Origin: an uncultured Chlorobiaceae bacterium
GTDB lineage: Bacteria > Bacteroidota > Chlorobiia > Chlorobiales > Chlorobiaceae
Direction of reading: 5' to 3'
Assembly: GCA_903895195.1 (NCBI GenBank)
Contig: CAITSZ010000005.1
Location: 1-64,000, forward strand
DNA: 64,000 nucleotides
This document shows positions 24,706-35,101 of the stretch, piece by piece. Within the stretch, counting starts at the first letter, position 1. The number at the start of each line of letters is the position of its first letter. The translations under genes were made by a program, and so were the position numbers. The notes below the pieces were generated by a model. It made no database searches. It was not told the origin of the DNA and saw only the letters and a list, made by a program, of their open reading frames with translations.

Positions 24706-25749
24706 TCAGCAGATCCTCGGCAGCTGTTCGCCAAGCGGCAGATCAATAATACGACGGCTGCCGAATGCTGTACGCATCACAACCATACCGGGATGATCGT
24801 CAACAACCGATCCAATGATAATGGCATCCCGGCCGGGTTCAAAAGAGCGCAGTACCTCAACTACCTTCCCCGCATCATCAGACGCAACAGCAAGTACCAG
24901 CTTGCCTTCGTTAGCTACGTTAAGAGGATCAATTCCGAGCAGTTCGCAAGCCCCCCTGACATCCGGCTTTACAGGAATAGCTGTTTCATCTATTTCAATC
25001 CCTACGGAAGAAGAGCCAGCCAGTTCGTTCAAGGTGGCAGCCACCCCACCCCTTGTCGGATCGCGCATGGCATGAACCGCGGGCACAACATCGAGCACAG
25101 CTGCAATCATGGAGTTCAACGCAGCACAGTCACTTGCTATCGTGGACTGAAAGGAGAGCCCTTCGCGCGAGGTCATGATAGCCATACCATGATCTCCCAC
25201 CGTGCCTGAAAGGATAATGCTGTCACCCGGTTTCAGGTTGCGGCAGGAAAGAGTGGTCCCCTCCCTGACAGTGCCGACCCCGGAGGTATTGATAAAAATT
25301 TTGTCGCATTGCCCTTTGCCAACCACCTTGGTATCACCGGTCACAATCATGACCCCGGCATGGCGGGCAGCCTCGGCCATACTTTTGACGATGGTTTCGA
25401 GCTCGACTAAAGAGAAGCCTTCTTCAAGCACAAAGCCGGCACTCAAATACATCGGTTTTGCTCCGCCGACAGCCAGGTCGTTGACAGTTCCGTTTACGGC
25501 AAGCTCGCCTATATTACCGCCAGGGAAAAAAACCGGACTCACCACATAGGTGTCGGTAGTAAAGGCTGTTCGTCCTGCGGGCATGTCAAGCTTTGCCTGA
25601 TCGTCAAGAAGATCGAGAAAGGTGTTGTGAAGATGCGGCATAAATACCCGCTGCATGAGAGTCTGTGATAACCGTCCTCCGGCACCATGCGCCATCTGAA
25701 CAGTTTCATGCTGCAAAATCGGGGAGGGACATACCGGGGCAATCGTCAT
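24706..25749 (-). CDS. hypE: hydrogenase maturation protein HypE
   Basis: 347 residues of the PurM/AIR-synthase fold: [12 protein letters not shown] near the start, the [16 protein letters not shown] substrate loop, GDTKVV, and the invariant C-terminus PRIC whose Cys takes up the carbamoyl group from HypF and dehydrates it to thiocyanate. This supplies the CN ligands of the NiFe active site. Its start overlaps the hypD stop by four bases. No hydrogenase structural gene is in the window. Confidence 0.95.
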   Translation of the reverse strand: MTIAPVCPSPILQHETVQMAHGAGGRLSQTLMQRVFMPHLHNTFLDLLDDQAKLDMPAGRTAFTTDTYVVSPVFFPGGNIGELAVNGTVNDLAVGGAKPMYLSAGFVLEEGFSLVELETIVKSMAEAARHAGVMIVTGDTKVVGKGQCDKIFINTSGVGTVREGTTLSCRNLKPGDSIILSGTVGDHGMAIMTSREGLSFQSTIASDCAALNSMIAAVLDVVPAVHAMRDPTRGGVAATLNELAGSSSVGIEIDETAIPVKPDVRGACELLGIDPLNVANEGKLVLAVASDDAGKVVEVLRSFEPGRDAIIIGSVVDDHPGMVVMRTAFGSRRIIDLPLGEQLPRIC

Positions 25750-26843
25750 AGGGGATAAACATTACGGTGATAGTTATAATAGGCTGCACAGGCACCTTCG
25801 GAAGAAACCATAGTCGCTCCAAGCGGGTGCTCCGGAGTACACTCTCTTGCAAATGCAGGGCAGCCATCCGGTTTCAGCATACCCTGAAGCACACTGCCGC
25901 TCATGCAGAGCGGCGACTCTGCGGTGCATATATGAGTGACATTAAACTTTTTTTCCGCATCGTACTGCGAGAATTCGTCCCTGAGACCGAGGCCGCTGCC
26001 TGGAATAAGACCAATCCCCCGCCACTGGCGGTCAGTCACCTCAAAAACCTTACTGATCGTCTCCTGAGCCACAAGGTTGCCTTCACGGCTTACAACCCGC
26101 CCGTAACGGTTCACAACCTCTGCCCTGCCCTCCTCAAGCAGCTCAACAGTTTTCAGAATACCGGCGAGCAGATCGACGGGCTCGAAACCTGTGGGTACAA
26201 TGGGAACATGGAAATCAAGGGCAACCGGCTCATATTCGGCATAACCCATGATAGCACAGACATGCCCGGCGGCGAGAAATCCCTGAACCAGGTTATCGGG
26301 CGATGAGAGAATAGCCCGCATGGCCGGCGGAACCATGACCTGGCTCACTATGACACTGAAATTCCGGATACCTTCGCGTGCGGCCTGATAGACGGCCATG
26401 GCGTTGGCAGGGGCTGTGGTCTCAAAACCTACTGCAAAAAACACCACCTCCTTGAGCGGATTGTCACGGGCTATCTGCAGGGCATCGAGCGGGGAAAAGA
26501 CGATGCGTACATCTCCGCCTTCACTGCGTATCATAAAAAGATCTTTGGAACTGCCGGGGACACGCAGCATATCACCGAAACTGGTAAAAATAACATCTTT
26601 TCGTGAGGCAATTATGAGCGCTCTCTCGATCGATTCAAGCGGCGTCACGCAGACAGGACAACCAGGGCCGTGAACCAGCTCTATGGTATCAGGAAGCAGT
26701 TGATCTATACCGTTACGAAGAATGGAGTGGGTCTGACCGCCGCAGATCTCCATGATGGTCCAGTGGCGGGTTGTTGTCTGCCTTATTTTGTCAAGGAGGT
26801 TCCGGGCAAGCTGCGGATTGCGATATTCGTCAATATATTTCAT
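25746..26843 (-). CDS. hypD: hydrogenase maturation protein HypD
   Basis: 365 residues from ATG 26843, which matches the family start [14 protein letters not shown] at 26858, overlapping the hypC stop, is also in frame. It has the conserved CGGQTH motif (~residue 38), [11 protein letters not shown] (~66), [10 protein letters not shown] and a C-terminal Cys-rich region binding the [4Fe-4S] cluster ([32 protein letters not shown]). HypD and HypC form the scaffold on which Fe(CN)2CO is assembled. Confidence 0.95.
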   Translation of the reverse strand: MKYIDEYRNPQLARNLLDKIRQTTTRHWTIMEICGGQTHSILRNGIDQLLPDTIELVHGPGCPVCVTPLESIERALIIASRKDVIFTSFGDMLRVPGSSKDLFMIRSEGGDVRIVFSPLDALQIARDNPLKEVVFFAVGFETTAPANAMAVYQAAREGIRNFSVIVSQVMVPPAMRAILSSPDNLVQGFLAAGHVCAIMGYAEYEPVALDFHVPIVPTGFEPVDLLAGILKTVELLEEGRAEVVNRYGRVVSREGNLVAQETISKVFEVTDRQWRGIGLIPGSGLGLRDEFSQYDAEKKFNVTHICTAESPLCMSGSVLQGMLKPDGCPAFARECTPEHPLGATMVSSEGACAAYYNYHRNVYPL

Positions 26844-26854
26844 TGGCGCGGGCC

Positions 26855-27127
26855 TCACAGAGATAGAGGTGAAGGTGGCTCTTCATCGGGCAGAAACGCG
26901 CCACTCTCGAAAAGCTCTTCCCATAGCTTCAGGCTTTCGGCAGCCTCCTCTTCGTCAATAATTTTCAGGGCAAACCCTGCATGGATGATGGTGTACTGCC
27001 CAAGCTGAATGTCGGGCACATATTCAAGGCACGCCCTTGTTTTTGAGCCGTTGACATCAACAGTTCCCATTTTCAGACCGTTTTCATCAAATATTTCAAG
27101 AAGTTTTCCGGGTATGGCAAGGCACAT
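26855..27127 (-). CDS. hypC: hydrogenase assembly chaperone HypC/HupF
   Basis: 90 residues beginning MCLAIPGKL. The N-terminal Met-Cys motif (MCLAIPG) carries the iron-binding Cys2, and the body is an OB-fold with [22 protein letters not shown] and a C-terminal helix. It delivers the Fe(CN)2CO unit from HypD to the large hydrogenase subunit. It sits between hypF and hypD in the leftward operon. Confidence 0.93.
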   Translation of the reverse strand: MCLAIPGKLLEIFDENGLKMGTVDVNGSKTRACLEYVPDIQLGQYTIIHAGFALKIIDEEEAAESLKLWEELFESGAFLPDEEPPSPLSL

Positions 27128-27207
27128 TGATGAGTATGGTTTATTGATTGAGGAGAATCAGAGGAAATATAATCAAACTACATTGCAATGAGATCATCGC
27201 GTTATGG

Positions 27208-29460
27208 CTAATAAACACCTTGGTACCGACCGGCGAGATAGCTGCGACCGATGACTGCCTGACCGAGAGAGAGGCCTCCGTCGTTTGATGGAACAAGGGA
27301 GTGGGTAAGAACCCTGTATCCAGCTTCTTCGAGCTCAAAAACAAGGGCTTCAAACAGAAGAGCATTCTGGAAAACTCCGCCACTCAAGGCAACTCTCTTG
27401 ATGCCTGTTGCTTGAGAGGCCTTTTTGATAACATCCGTAAAACAACAGACCAGGGTTCGATGAAAACGCCGGCTGATGTCAGCAACCGAAACCCCATTCT
27501 CGACTGCAGCGACAACATCCCGAATAACAGGTGACACGTTCATGATCCATCGACCGCTATGTTCCTCAATGGCATACCGGAATGACGAACTACCCATGAT
27601 CCCGCCTGCCGCCAGCATCAATTGAATAGCGGCCTCTCCCTCATAGGTTACCACGCCCTGCAATCCGCAAAGAGCGGCTACAGCGTCAAAAAGTCTGCCG
27701 CAACTTGATGTTTCATAGAGACTGACTCTCTTTTGAAGCAGTTCAATAACAGGCTCAACCGTCCTCCCTTTCATAAACGGCAGATCGGGTATGGTGGAAA
27801 AACTTCGGGAAAGGTAACCAAGTGCGGCTCGCCAGGGCTGCTCGACTGCTGCATCACCACCCGGAAGCGGCATGGGCTCAAACGAGGCAAACCGATGCAC
27901 TCCGTCAGCATCGCCAATCAGCACCTCTCCTCCCCATATCGTTCCTTCTGTTCCGTAACCCGTACCATCAAGGATAAGACCTATTGCCTGCCCTTCAACC
28001 TTGTTTTCAGCAAGGCATGAAGCAAGATGCGCATGATGATGCTGCACACCAAGCAGAGGAAGTTGCTGCTTCAGTGCCCACCCGGTTGTCATGTACCCCG
28101 GGTGAAGGTCATGAACCAGAAGTTCCGGCGTGGCCTGAAAAAGATGCTGAAGATGAGCTGCAGCATGCTCAAAATGCCGGTATGCCTCGTAGTTTTTCAT
28201 ATCGCCGATATGCTGGCTTATCAAGGCATGAGTGCCCTTCAACAGAGCAAATGTATTTTTAAGCTCACCTCCTGTACCAAGCACAACCGGCCCATCCTGT
28301 TTCAGGTAAACCGGCGCCGGCACATAGCCCCTGCTGCGCCTGATCTGGCGGAGCGAACGGGAAAGATGGATGGTTACTGAATCGTCGCATTTCAGGTGGA
28401 TCGGCCTGTTATGCATGAGAAACGCGTCAGCAATACCCTTGAGCCACAAGAGCGCTTCATCATTTTCATTGACAATAGGCTCCTCGCTGAAATTTGCACT
28501 GGTCATTACGAGCACATCAATCCCGTTATCGAAGAGCAGGATATGCAATGGTGCATAAGGAAGCATAACACCAAGCCTGTCGTGGAGCGGCGCAACTGAT
28601 GGGGAGAGCCCGTCATGTGTTTTCTTTTTCAGCAGCACAATCGGGGCTTCAGGAGAACTCAGTGCTGCACATTCGGCATCACTGAGTTCACAACAATCCC
28701 GGACAACCGCCATATCTCGCATCATAACAGCGAAAGGCTTTGCTTCACGACCCTTCCTCTCTCTCAATCTGCGAACCGCTTCTTCATTACGTGCATCAAC
28801 CGAAAGATGAAACCCGCCAACTCCTTTCAAGGCAACAATACGCCCCTGTTTCAGAAGCGCTGAGGTTACAGCGGCGGCATCCGTTACACTGCAGGGATTG
28901 CCGGAAGAGTCAAGCAGAGAGAGTACCGGGCCGCACACAGGGCAAGCATTGGGCTGGGCGTGAAAACGACGGTCAAGAGGATCGTGGTACTCCTCGGCAC
29001 ATTCGTCGCACATTGTAAATCCATGCATCGATGTAAACGGGCGGTCATAGGGAAGGCGCTCTACAATAGTGTAGCGAGGGCCGCAATTGGTGCAGTTGAT
29101 AAACGGATAGCGAAACCGACGGTTCAGAGGATCCAAAAGTTCACGACGGCAGTCGCTGCAGAGCGCAATATCAGGAGGAATGAGAGTCTCGACTTCAGTG
29201 CCTGCGCTTGAGTCGCCGATGATAAAAGCATCTTCGGATATAGAGTCAATGGCGCTCTCCTCGATTGCTTCTATTCGGGCAAGCGGCGGCGCATCACGCT
29301 TGAGTGTTTCACAAAATTTTTCGAGGAGAGAAGATGAGCCTTGAACCTCAATCAAAACGCCTGATGAGGTATTGAGGATAAAACCTGTTAAAGCGTATAG
29401 CGTAGCAACCCGATAGACAAACGGCCGAAATCCAACTCCCTGCACAATACCATTGATCAG
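27208..29460 (-). CDS. hypF: carbamoyltransferase HypF, probable CTG start
   Basis: About 750 residues. Acylphosphatase domain (INGIVQGVGFRPFVYRV), two zinc fingers with CxxC pairs (CSDCRREL.. CTNCGPR; CDECAEEY.. CPVCGP), a YrdC-like domain (VALKGVGGFHLSVDA) and a Kae1-like C-terminal carbamoyltransferase (VQHHHAHLASCLAE, ILDGTGYGTEG, LSGGVFQN). It activates carbamoyl phosphate and carbamoylates HypE. There is no in-frame ATG/GTG/TTG at the expected N-terminus: the first GTG (29445) would remove part of the acylphosphatase motif. A CTG at 29460 has GGAGG six bases upstream and gives an N-terminus LINGIVQG. The start is an inference. Confidence 0.9.
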   Translation of the reverse strand: MINGIVQGVGFRPFVYRVATLYALTGFILNTSSGVLIEVQGSSSLLEKFCETLKRDAPPLARIEAIEESAIDSISEDAFIIGDSSAGTEVETLIPPDIALCSDCRRELLDPLNRRFRYPFINCTNCGPRYTIVERLPYDRPFTSMHGFTMCDECAEEYHDPLDRRFHAQPNACPVCGPVLSLLDSSGNPCSVTDAAAVTSALLKQGRIVALKGVGGFHLSVDARNEEAVRRLRERKGREAKPFAVMMRDMAVVRDCCELSDAECAALSSPEAPIVLLKKKTHDGLSPSVAPLHDRLGVMLPYAPLHILLFDNGIDVLVMTSANFSEEPIVNENDEALLWLKGIADAFLMHNRPIHLKCDDSVTIHLSRSLRQIRRSRGYVPAPVYLKQDGPVVLGTGGELKNTFALLKGTHALISQHIGDMKNYEAYRHFEHAAAHLQHLFQATPELLVHDLHPGYMTTGWALKQQLPLLGVQHHHAHLASCLAENKVEGQAIGLILDGTGYGTEGTIWGGEVLIGDADGVHRFASFEPMPLPGGDAAVEQPWRAALGYLSRSFSTIPDLPFMKGRTVEPVIELLQKRVSLYETSSCGRLFDAVAALCGLQGVVTYEGEAAIQLMLAAGGIMGSSSFRYAIEEHSGRWIMNVSPVIRDVVAAVENGVSVADISRRFHRTLVCCFTDVIKKASQATGIKRVALSGGVFQNALLFEALVFELEEAGYRVLTHSLVPSNDGGLSLGQAVIGRSYLAGRYQGVY

Positions 29461-29498
29461 CAGTCGCCTCCGCTCTACAGCGGTTTGATCCTGGACAA

Positions 29499-30311
29499 TC
29501 AGCGCGCTTTCAGTTTATTTTCAATCCACTCCTGCAAAACAGGAAGACCCTCGCCGGTTTTCGCCGATACTTCAAACCATTCCAGGGTGTGATTAACCCG
29601 CAGGGCATTCTCCCTGCACTTCAGGGCATCAAAGTCAACGTAAGGGAGAAGATCAATTTTGTTGAGAATGCAAATGTCTGCCTCATGAAACATTGTCGGG
29701 TACTTCAGAGGCTTGTCGTCACCTTCAGTCACACTGATTATAACCACTTTAAGGGCTTCACCCAGATCAAACATTGCCGGACAGACTAAATTGCCGACAT
29801 TTTCGATACAGAGCAGCGAGTTATCCTGAAGCTCAAGCTCCCTGACTGCAGTGTGAACCATTAAAGCATCAAGATGACATCCGGAACCGGTATTAATCTG
29901 GATAACGGGCACACCGAGAGCATGAATTCGATCGGCATCGTTGGTGGTCTGTTGATCGCCTTCTATAACAGCAACAGGAATATGCCGCTGAAGTGACGGA
30001 ATGATTTTTTCAAGCAACGAGGTTTTTCCTGAACCGGGAGAACTCAGAAAATTAAGCGCAAAAATATTGCGTGCCTCAAAATATCCACGATTTCTTTCGG
30101 CAAGAAAATTGTTTTTTTGAAGGACATCCTGTTCCAGAGCAATAGTGCGGCTCTTTGTTTCATGATGATGACTGTGTTGATGATCATGACCGGGCTCATG
30201 ATGATGATCTCCATGACCACCACTCTCACTTACATGGACATGATAATCGCTTTCGCCTGGCTTGCGGAGCACCGCACCGCCATCCGCTGAACAACCGCAG
30301 GTATCGCACAT
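29499..30311 (-). CDS. hypB: hydrogenase nickel-insertion GTPase HypB
   Basis: 270 residues. N-terminal CxxCGC nickel site (MCDTCGCS), then a His-rich nickel-storage tract (~30-52, HGDHHHEPGHDHQHSHHH), and a SIMIBI GTPase domain with P-loop SSPGSGKTSL, GDQQT, CIENVGNLVCPA and NKIDLLPY. It inserts nickel with HypA after iron-ligand assembly. hypA lies 4 bases upstream and hypF follows. Confidence 0.95.
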   Translation of the reverse strand: MCDTCGCSADGGAVLRKPGESDYHVHVSESGGHGDHHHEPGHDHQHSHHHETKSRTIALEQDVLQKNNFLAERNRGYFEARNIFALNFLSSPGSGKTSLLEKIIPSLQRHIPVAVIEGDQQTTNDADRIHALGVPVIQINTGSGCHLDALMVHTAVRELELQDNSLLCIENVGNLVCPAMFDLGEALKVVIISVTEGDDKPLKYPTMFHEADICILNKIDLLPYVDFDALKCRENALRVNHTLEWFEVSAKTGEGLPVLQEWIENKLKAR

Positions 30312-30315
30312 TCTC

Positions 30316-30660
30316 TTATTCTTCTATAGTTATTGACTGAATCAAAAATTCTTCTCCCGACACAATCTTTATCCGCAGGGAACGACAATCGGGACACTCT
30401 GCATAATAAAAAGAAACGGGAAATATTTTTCCACACTCTCCGCACTCGCCTATCCCTTCCGGTTCCTCAACATTAAGCAATGCCTCTTCAGCAAGCGTTC
30501 CTTTAGCGGCAGCTGAAAAACAAAATTTCAATGACTCCGGCTCAATTCCGGCCAGTTTTCCTATAACAAGATCAATTCCGGAAATGCTTGCGGCTCCTTC
30601 AGCTCGCGCTTTGGCATCGACTGCTTCTACAATGGAAAGCGCTATACTCATTTCATGCAT
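30316..30660 (-). CDS. hypA: hydrogenase nickel-insertion protein HypA
   Basis: 114 residues, first gene of the leftward hyp operon. MHEMSIALSIVE is the family start, with His2 as nickel ligand; a zinc site is formed by CGECGK and CPDCRS. It passes nickel to HypB and the hydrogenase large subunit. Confidence 0.94.
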   Translation of the reverse strand: MHEMSIALSIVEAVDAKARAEGAASISGIDLVIGKLAGIEPESLKFCFSAAAKGTLAEEALLNVEEPEGIGECGECGKIFPVSFYYAECPDCRSLRIKIVSGEEFLIQSITIEE

Positions 30661-30717
30661 AACAGCCTATATTAGATATAGTTGGCATCAATTCTACCTG
30701 TTTTTTTACCCGGATCA

Positions 30718-30742
30718 GATTCCTCACTTCGTTCGGAATGAC
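30718..30742. repeat. dispersed GATTCCTCACTTCGTTCGGAATGAC-type element
   Basis: ATTCC...GGAAT arms around TCACTTCGTTC give a short imperfect hairpin between the divergent hypA and pyrB genes. Near-identical elements are familiar as dispersed intergenic repeats in many bacterial genomes (recollection). Only one copy is seen in this window. Confidence 0.4.
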
Positions 30743-30848
30743 TATTGCAGCGTTGATGATAAGCTCATGTAAGGTAGTTTTTGATCGTCAATTTTTTTGT
30801 ACCTTTGATGAAAATATTTTTCTGAAAAAAGACAAATAAAGGTCGAAT

Positions 30849-31775
30849 TTGAAGCACCTTACTGGATTATGCAATGTTCCGGCCAGTGATATCACCCGCA
30901 TACTCGACATGGCCGCCGGCTTTAAAAAAGAGTTGACAACCGCCAACCCCTCTTTTAAACCCACCCTATCCAACAAACGCATTGCCCTGGTTTTTTTTGA
31001 AAACTCAACCCGTACACGTTTTTCTTTTGAGTTAGCTGCACGGCATCTTGGTGCCGGAACGCTGAACTTCAGCGCAGCGTCAAGCAGCGTCAGCAAAGGG
31101 GAGACGCTGAGCGATACGATCAAAAATCTTGAAGCAATGCAGGTTGATGGCTTTGTGCTGCGCCACCCCTCTTCCGGAGCTGCGGATCTTATAACCGGAA
31201 TAACATCGAAACCGGTTGTCAATGCGGGTGACGGATCTCATGAGCACCCGACACAGGCTCTGCTCGACATGTTTACGCTTCGCGAATATTTCGGAAAAAT
31301 TGAAGGACTCAAGGTGATCATTATCGGAGATGTTCTCCACAGCCGGGTGGCACGTTCTAACATATACGGGCTTCTTACCGCCGGTGCAGAGGTTGGAGTG
31401 TGCGCTCCTGTAACCCTTATTCCGCCTGATGCTTCCGAACTGGGTGTGCAGCTGTTCACCGACCTTGATCAGGCCATTGCCTGGGCTGATACGGCCATTG
31501 TGCTTCGTCTGCAGCTTGAACGCGCTACAGGAGGATACCTGCCCTCACTGGAGGAGTACTCAGTTTATTACGGCCTCACTGACGAACGCCTTGAAAGAAT
31601 TCAAAAACATCTTCTGGTACTGCATCCCGGACCGATAAACCGTGAAATTGAAATATCAAACAATGTTGCCGACCGCATCCAGCCCCCAGGTTACTCGAAA
31701 AGCATGCTGCTTGAACAGGTGACCAATGGTGTTGCTGTCCGCATGGCGGTGCTCGACACTCTCCTTGCACTATAA
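30849..31775 (+). CDS. pyrB: aspartate carbamoyltransferase catalytic subunit
   Basis: 308 residues with the carbamoyl-phosphate motif FFENSTRTRFSFE (~52-64), the HPTQALLDMFTL aspartate/CP site and HPGPINREIEI near the C-terminus. The 80s-loop is SSVSKGETLSDT. It makes carbamoyl-aspartate for pyrimidine synthesis. The start is TTG at 30849, with AAAGG six bases upstream; no ATG exists in frame near it. No pyrI is adjacent. Confidence 0.94.
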   Translation: MKHLTGLCNVPASDITRILDMAAGFKKELTTANPSFKPTLSNKRIALVFFENSTRTRFSFELAARHLGAGTLNFSAASSSVSKGETLSDTIKNLEAMQVDGFVLRHPSSGAADLITGITSKPVVNAGDGSHEHPTQALLDMFTLREYFGKIEGLKVIIIGDVLHSRVARSNIYGLLTAGAEVGVCAPVTLIPPDASELGVQLFTDLDQAIAWADTAIVLRLQLERATGGYLPSLEEYSVYYGLTDERLERIQKHLLVLHPGPINREIEISNNVADRIQPPGYSKSMLLEQVTNGVAVRMAVLDTLLAL

Positions 31776-31813
31776 AAAAACAGTGAACCCCTTAACCGCT
31801 TTATTATTTAACC

Positions 31814-32689
31814 ATGAACAACACCTGTCGAATCTGCAGAATCGCATTTATCTTTACTGCACTGCTCCTGATCTCAATGAACAACGCCCCGGCGGATCAA
31901 CTTCTGAACCCTGCGACCAAAACAATATTCACACCACTCATGGCCGACCCTATGGAACCGCAGGTTTCTGTAATGCCATGGGCTGGCCAGCGTTTTCTGA
32001 ATCTAAATATCGGAACATCGGCTGATCTCTACCAGAACGAAAGTAAAACCTTTGCCATTGGCGTTGATTTTGGAACCTGGTCACTTTTGAGGGAAGGTGA
32101 CAATTTCAAATTTCCGGTGGATGCTGTCAGTTATCTTTTTGGCATCAATTCAAGCTGGAAAGAAAAGATAAGCAGCCAAACAATACCCTTTGATGAATTC
32201 AGCGGAAGAGTTCGTCTTAGCCACATCTCTGCACATTTTGAAGACGGACACTATGAACCAGATGGCAGCGGATGGATTGCCGAACCGGCTGGACCTGCTA
32301 TTCCCTTCACCTTCAGCCGGGAGTTTCTGGATTTTGTTCTGGCGCTGAGTGCCCCCGGGCACCGGGTCTACGCTGGTTACCAGTATATGTATCACACCTT
32401 GCCGAGCGGTATTAATCCAAGCTCTTTCCATGCAGGTGGCGAAATGTCCACTCCAGGCAACACATATCTTGCCGCGGATTTCAAACTTCTGCCTGTCTGG
32501 CAGTCCTCAGTCAGGGAAACAAGGGGGTACAGGGGAACATGGAACCTCCAGGCTGGGATGCGCCTCAAAGCCATAGGTCTTGAAAAGGTTAGAGTGGCAT
32601 GCAGCTATTTTTCGGGAATGAGCACGCAGGGAATGTACTTTTACCGCCCCGAAAGCTTTACAACTCTCGGGATGATTATTGATATCTGA
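31814..32689 (+). CDS. DUF1207 family exported protein
   Basis: 291 residues. Signal peptide at ~1-27 (IAFIFTALLLISMNNAPA-D). The DUF1207 signature FTPLMADPMEPQVSV follows at ~40-55, then beta-rich sequence with many aromatic strands (YAGYQYMYHTLP, LAADFKLLPVWQSS) ending in FTTLGMIIDI, consistent with an outer-membrane or periplasmic beta protein. Function of the family is unknown. It starts 38 bases after pyrB but is probably unrelated to it. Confidence 0.75.
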   Translation: MNNTCRICRIAFIFTALLLISMNNAPADQLLNPATKTIFTPLMADPMEPQVSVMPWAGQRFLNLNIGTSADLYQNESKTFAIGVDFGTWSLLREGDNFKFPVDAVSYLFGINSSWKEKISSQTIPFDEFSGRVRLSHISAHFEDGHYEPDGSGWIAEPAGPAIPFTFSREFLDFVLALSAPGHRVYAGYQYMYHTLPSGINPSSFHAGGEMSTPGNTYLAADFKLLPVWQSSVRETRGYRGTWNLQAGMRLKAIGLEKVRVACSYFSGMSTQGMYFYRPESFTTLGMIIDI

Positions 32690-32743
32690 ACCATGAGTAT
32701 TGCCCGTCACTCCAGCACAACAGATTACATGCAGGAGGGAGGC

Positions 32744-33250
32744 TTATTGCATAGCACTGAAAAACTCTGGTACGGCATTTTGAACCTCTTCAGGCTTTTG
32801 GGCAAGAATGTAGTGGTGAAGAAAGGGCGGATAAAGGTCATATTGATCAAGATCGGTTAACGGAAGCCAACTTACCTTAATAATTACCTGCTGGTCATCG
32901 GCATATTCAGGGTCTTTACCCGTTATCATCTCACCTCCAGTCACTGTACAGAAAAAACCAAGCGATACAGAGTGATGAATACATCCCTGTTCCTCTATGC
33001 CGGGATGTGGATAGAGGAGCTCCTTGATAAAAAGCAGAGTCCCTACCTCACACTCAAGCCCCGTCTCCTCCATCATCTCCCTCTTTACAGCTTCGTCAAG
33101 AGTTTCACCCCGTTCGACGACACCACCAGGAAGAATCCAGTAACTTTGGGGAAGCTCGGGATCTTCGGGAGCAAAACTTTTATGTTCAATAAGAAGAACT
33201 CGACCATCCTTTATGCATAATGCACTGGCCCTTAACTTGACCTGAGGCAT
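32744..33250 (-). CDS. NUDIX hydrolase
   Basis: 168 residues with a complete Nudix box (GGVVERGETLDEAVKREMMEETGLE, of the form GX5EX7REUXEEXGU; given here only as evidence) at ~43-67. The fold hydrolyses nucleoside diphosphates linked to another group; the substrate cannot be predicted. It stands alone and converges on the DUF1207 gene. Confidence 0.88.
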   Translation of the reverse strand: MPQVKLRASALCIKDGRVLLIEHKSFAPEDPELPQSYWILPGGVVERGETLDEAVKREMMEETGLECEVGTLLFIKELLYPHPGIEEQGCIHHSVSLGFFCTVTGGEMITGKDPEYADDQQVIIKVSWLPLTDLDQYDLYPPFLHHYILAQKPEEVQNAVPEFFSAMQ

Positions 33251-33521
33251 AGTAGATTAAGTGTAAAATTGAAAAAAGTGTACTTTTACATAGTAAAACA
33301 GTATTCCGCTAAAGTCTATATTTAACAGTAGGATAACGAAAAAAGCATAACACTGGAATAAAGGTACAAACTGGTCATATTTGGTCGTTTCATTTTATTT
33401 TTATTACATTTAACAATATTGTAACAATGTACGTTCTTTTGCAACCGGTTCCGAGCCATGCCACAAAGGCCAGGGACTTTTGTTTCTTGTTAACACACAC
33501 ACAACCTAACGGAGAACACAC

Positions 33522-34661
33522 ATGAAAAAAATGATATCGCTTGCTGCAATGTTTGCAGCACTATCATACGCATCACCGGCATCGGCCGCACTGAATATCA
33601 GCGGCGACGCCTCAACCCGCTTGAGAGGTGAATTCAATAACACCGAAACCGCTGCGGGCGTCAAAACCACATTAAATGATGACCTTAAGTATCAGTACAA
33701 AGTACGTCTTAAAGCTGCAGCAGACCTTGGCGACGGATACTTCTTCAAGGCTTTGATAGCAAATGAAGGCTACGTTGCCGGATCATCTCCAGGATGGGCA
33801 ACGGTTAATCTTAATAATAGTGAAACATTCGCCCTTCAGGTTTCGAATTTCTACTTCGGACATGCAACGGCAGACTGTCACTATTCGATAGGTCGCCTTC
33901 CCCTCAACAGCTTCAACAACCCTATTTTTGATATAACACTGTACCCTATTCCAGGCCCAAATGGTTTTGGAGTCAAGACATATGCTGTTGATGTACCAGT
34001 CACACAGTGGAACTTCGACCGTATCTACGGGGCAAACTATGGCACAAAAGTAGGCAATGGTGACCTCAATGCCACACTTATTGTTCTGGACAACCACTCT
34101 GTAACTGAAAACACAGCAGCCCTTGCCGATGGACTCTTCAACGATGGCTATGGCCTTCATGTCTCTTACAAAACAAACATCGGTGATGTAACAATTGATC
34201 CTCAGGCAATAATTATCCTGACGGATGCTCTTGGTGGAACCTATTCAAGAATCACTCCTTACTCCTTCGGCACAAACGTCAGCATCCCTGCTGGCAAATC
34301 GAAAATCGGCCTGAGTGGTTTCTATACCGGATGTAAAGACAGCAATGGACTTTCTTCAGCCACTGGAGCAGATGCCAAAGTTGACTACAGCGGCTACCTT
34401 GTCAGACTTAAGGGCGAGTCAGGAGCAGCTATGGCATGGGTTGATTACAACCATACCACAGACAAGACTGCAGCTACTGAAGTGAAATATAATAACCTTT
34501 TTGTCTGGGCACAGTACACCTTTAAACTGCATGAATCCTCAAACGGCACCTTCAACGTAGTCCCGACTATCCGTTACCGTGCAAGTGGACAGGATGATGC
34601 TACCGGAACAGCCAGAAACAACCAGCTTCGCACAGAGCTCTATGCGAATGTGACCTTCTAA
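33522..34661 (+). CDS. outer-membrane porin-like protein
   Basis: 379 residues. Signal peptide MKKMISLAAMFAALSYASPASA, then a 16-strand-like beta pattern (NISGDASTRLRGEF, YQYKVRLKAAADLGDGYFFKALI, split, and FYFGHATADCHYSIGRLPLNSFNNP) ending in the aromatic RTELYANVTF typical of the last porin strand. Length and composition match Chlorobi porins. An ~270-base AT-rich upstream region probably holds the promoter, and a strong terminator follows. Confidence 0.85.
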   Translation: MKKMISLAAMFAALSYASPASAALNISGDASTRLRGEFNNTETAAGVKTTLNDDLKYQYKVRLKAAADLGDGYFFKALIANEGYVAGSSPGWATVNLNNSETFALQVSNFYFGHATADCHYSIGRLPLNSFNNPIFDITLYPIPGPNGFGVKTYAVDVPVTQWNFDRIYGANYGTKVGNGDLNATLIVLDNHSVTENTAALADGLFNDGYGLHVSYKTNIGDVTIDPQAIIILTDALGGTYSRITPYSFGTNVSIPAGKSKIGLSGFYTGCKDSNGLSSATGADAKVDYSGYLVRLKGESGAAMAWVDYNHTTDKTAATEVKYNNLFVWAQYTFKLHESSNGTFNVVPTIRYRASGQDDATGTARNNQLRTELYANVTF

Positions 34662-34683
34662 ATTGCTGTTTATTTATTAAGGA

Positions 34684-34712
34684 AAAGCCGCAGGCAACTG
34701 CGGCTTTTTTTT
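34684..34712 (+). terminator. intrinsic terminator of the porin gene
   Basis: AAAGCCGCAG / GCAA / CTGCGGCTTT: a perfect 10-bp stem closed by a GNRA-type tetraloop and followed by a T-run. Confidence 0.92.
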
Positions 34713-35101
34713 CTCTTACTCTATTTTCGTCCATTGTATGTCGTTATAGGCGGTTTTTCCAGAAAGAAACAATTGTTACTTCAGGAATTTTAACGATATT
34801 GCGGGATAGCCATTCGTGTCAGCATGACAAAGCAACCATGAACAGACGACACGGAACGGCTTGTTTACATTTTCCATCACATTTTTCTTTTCGACATACA
34901 GTAATCGCCTGAGTAGAAGGCTTTTGTTTCTGTAGTATTGAAAGATTCTGCGCTTTTTTCCATCAAAGTGCAGGCTTTTTTGTTGAATTCAGTTTTGCTA
35001 CACCTTATAGCGTAGCTTCTTACACTGTTTTTTTCTCTTTTTTCGCGATCAAAAAACATTCAACCGCATTATTTCAATAACTAAAACACAACAGCGGTAC
35101 T
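34713..35101. other. AT-rich intergenic region
   Basis: About 390 bases between the porin terminator and the universal stress protein gene. It has poly-T tracts and no credible ORF; a 60-codon minus-strand ORF here has no features of a gene. No RNA fold or repeat can be supported by eye. Confidence 0.4.

Noticed and set aside
34877-35059. 60-codon minus-strand ORF in an AT-rich gap
   Set aside because: No domain, no start signals, composition like random intergenic sequence.
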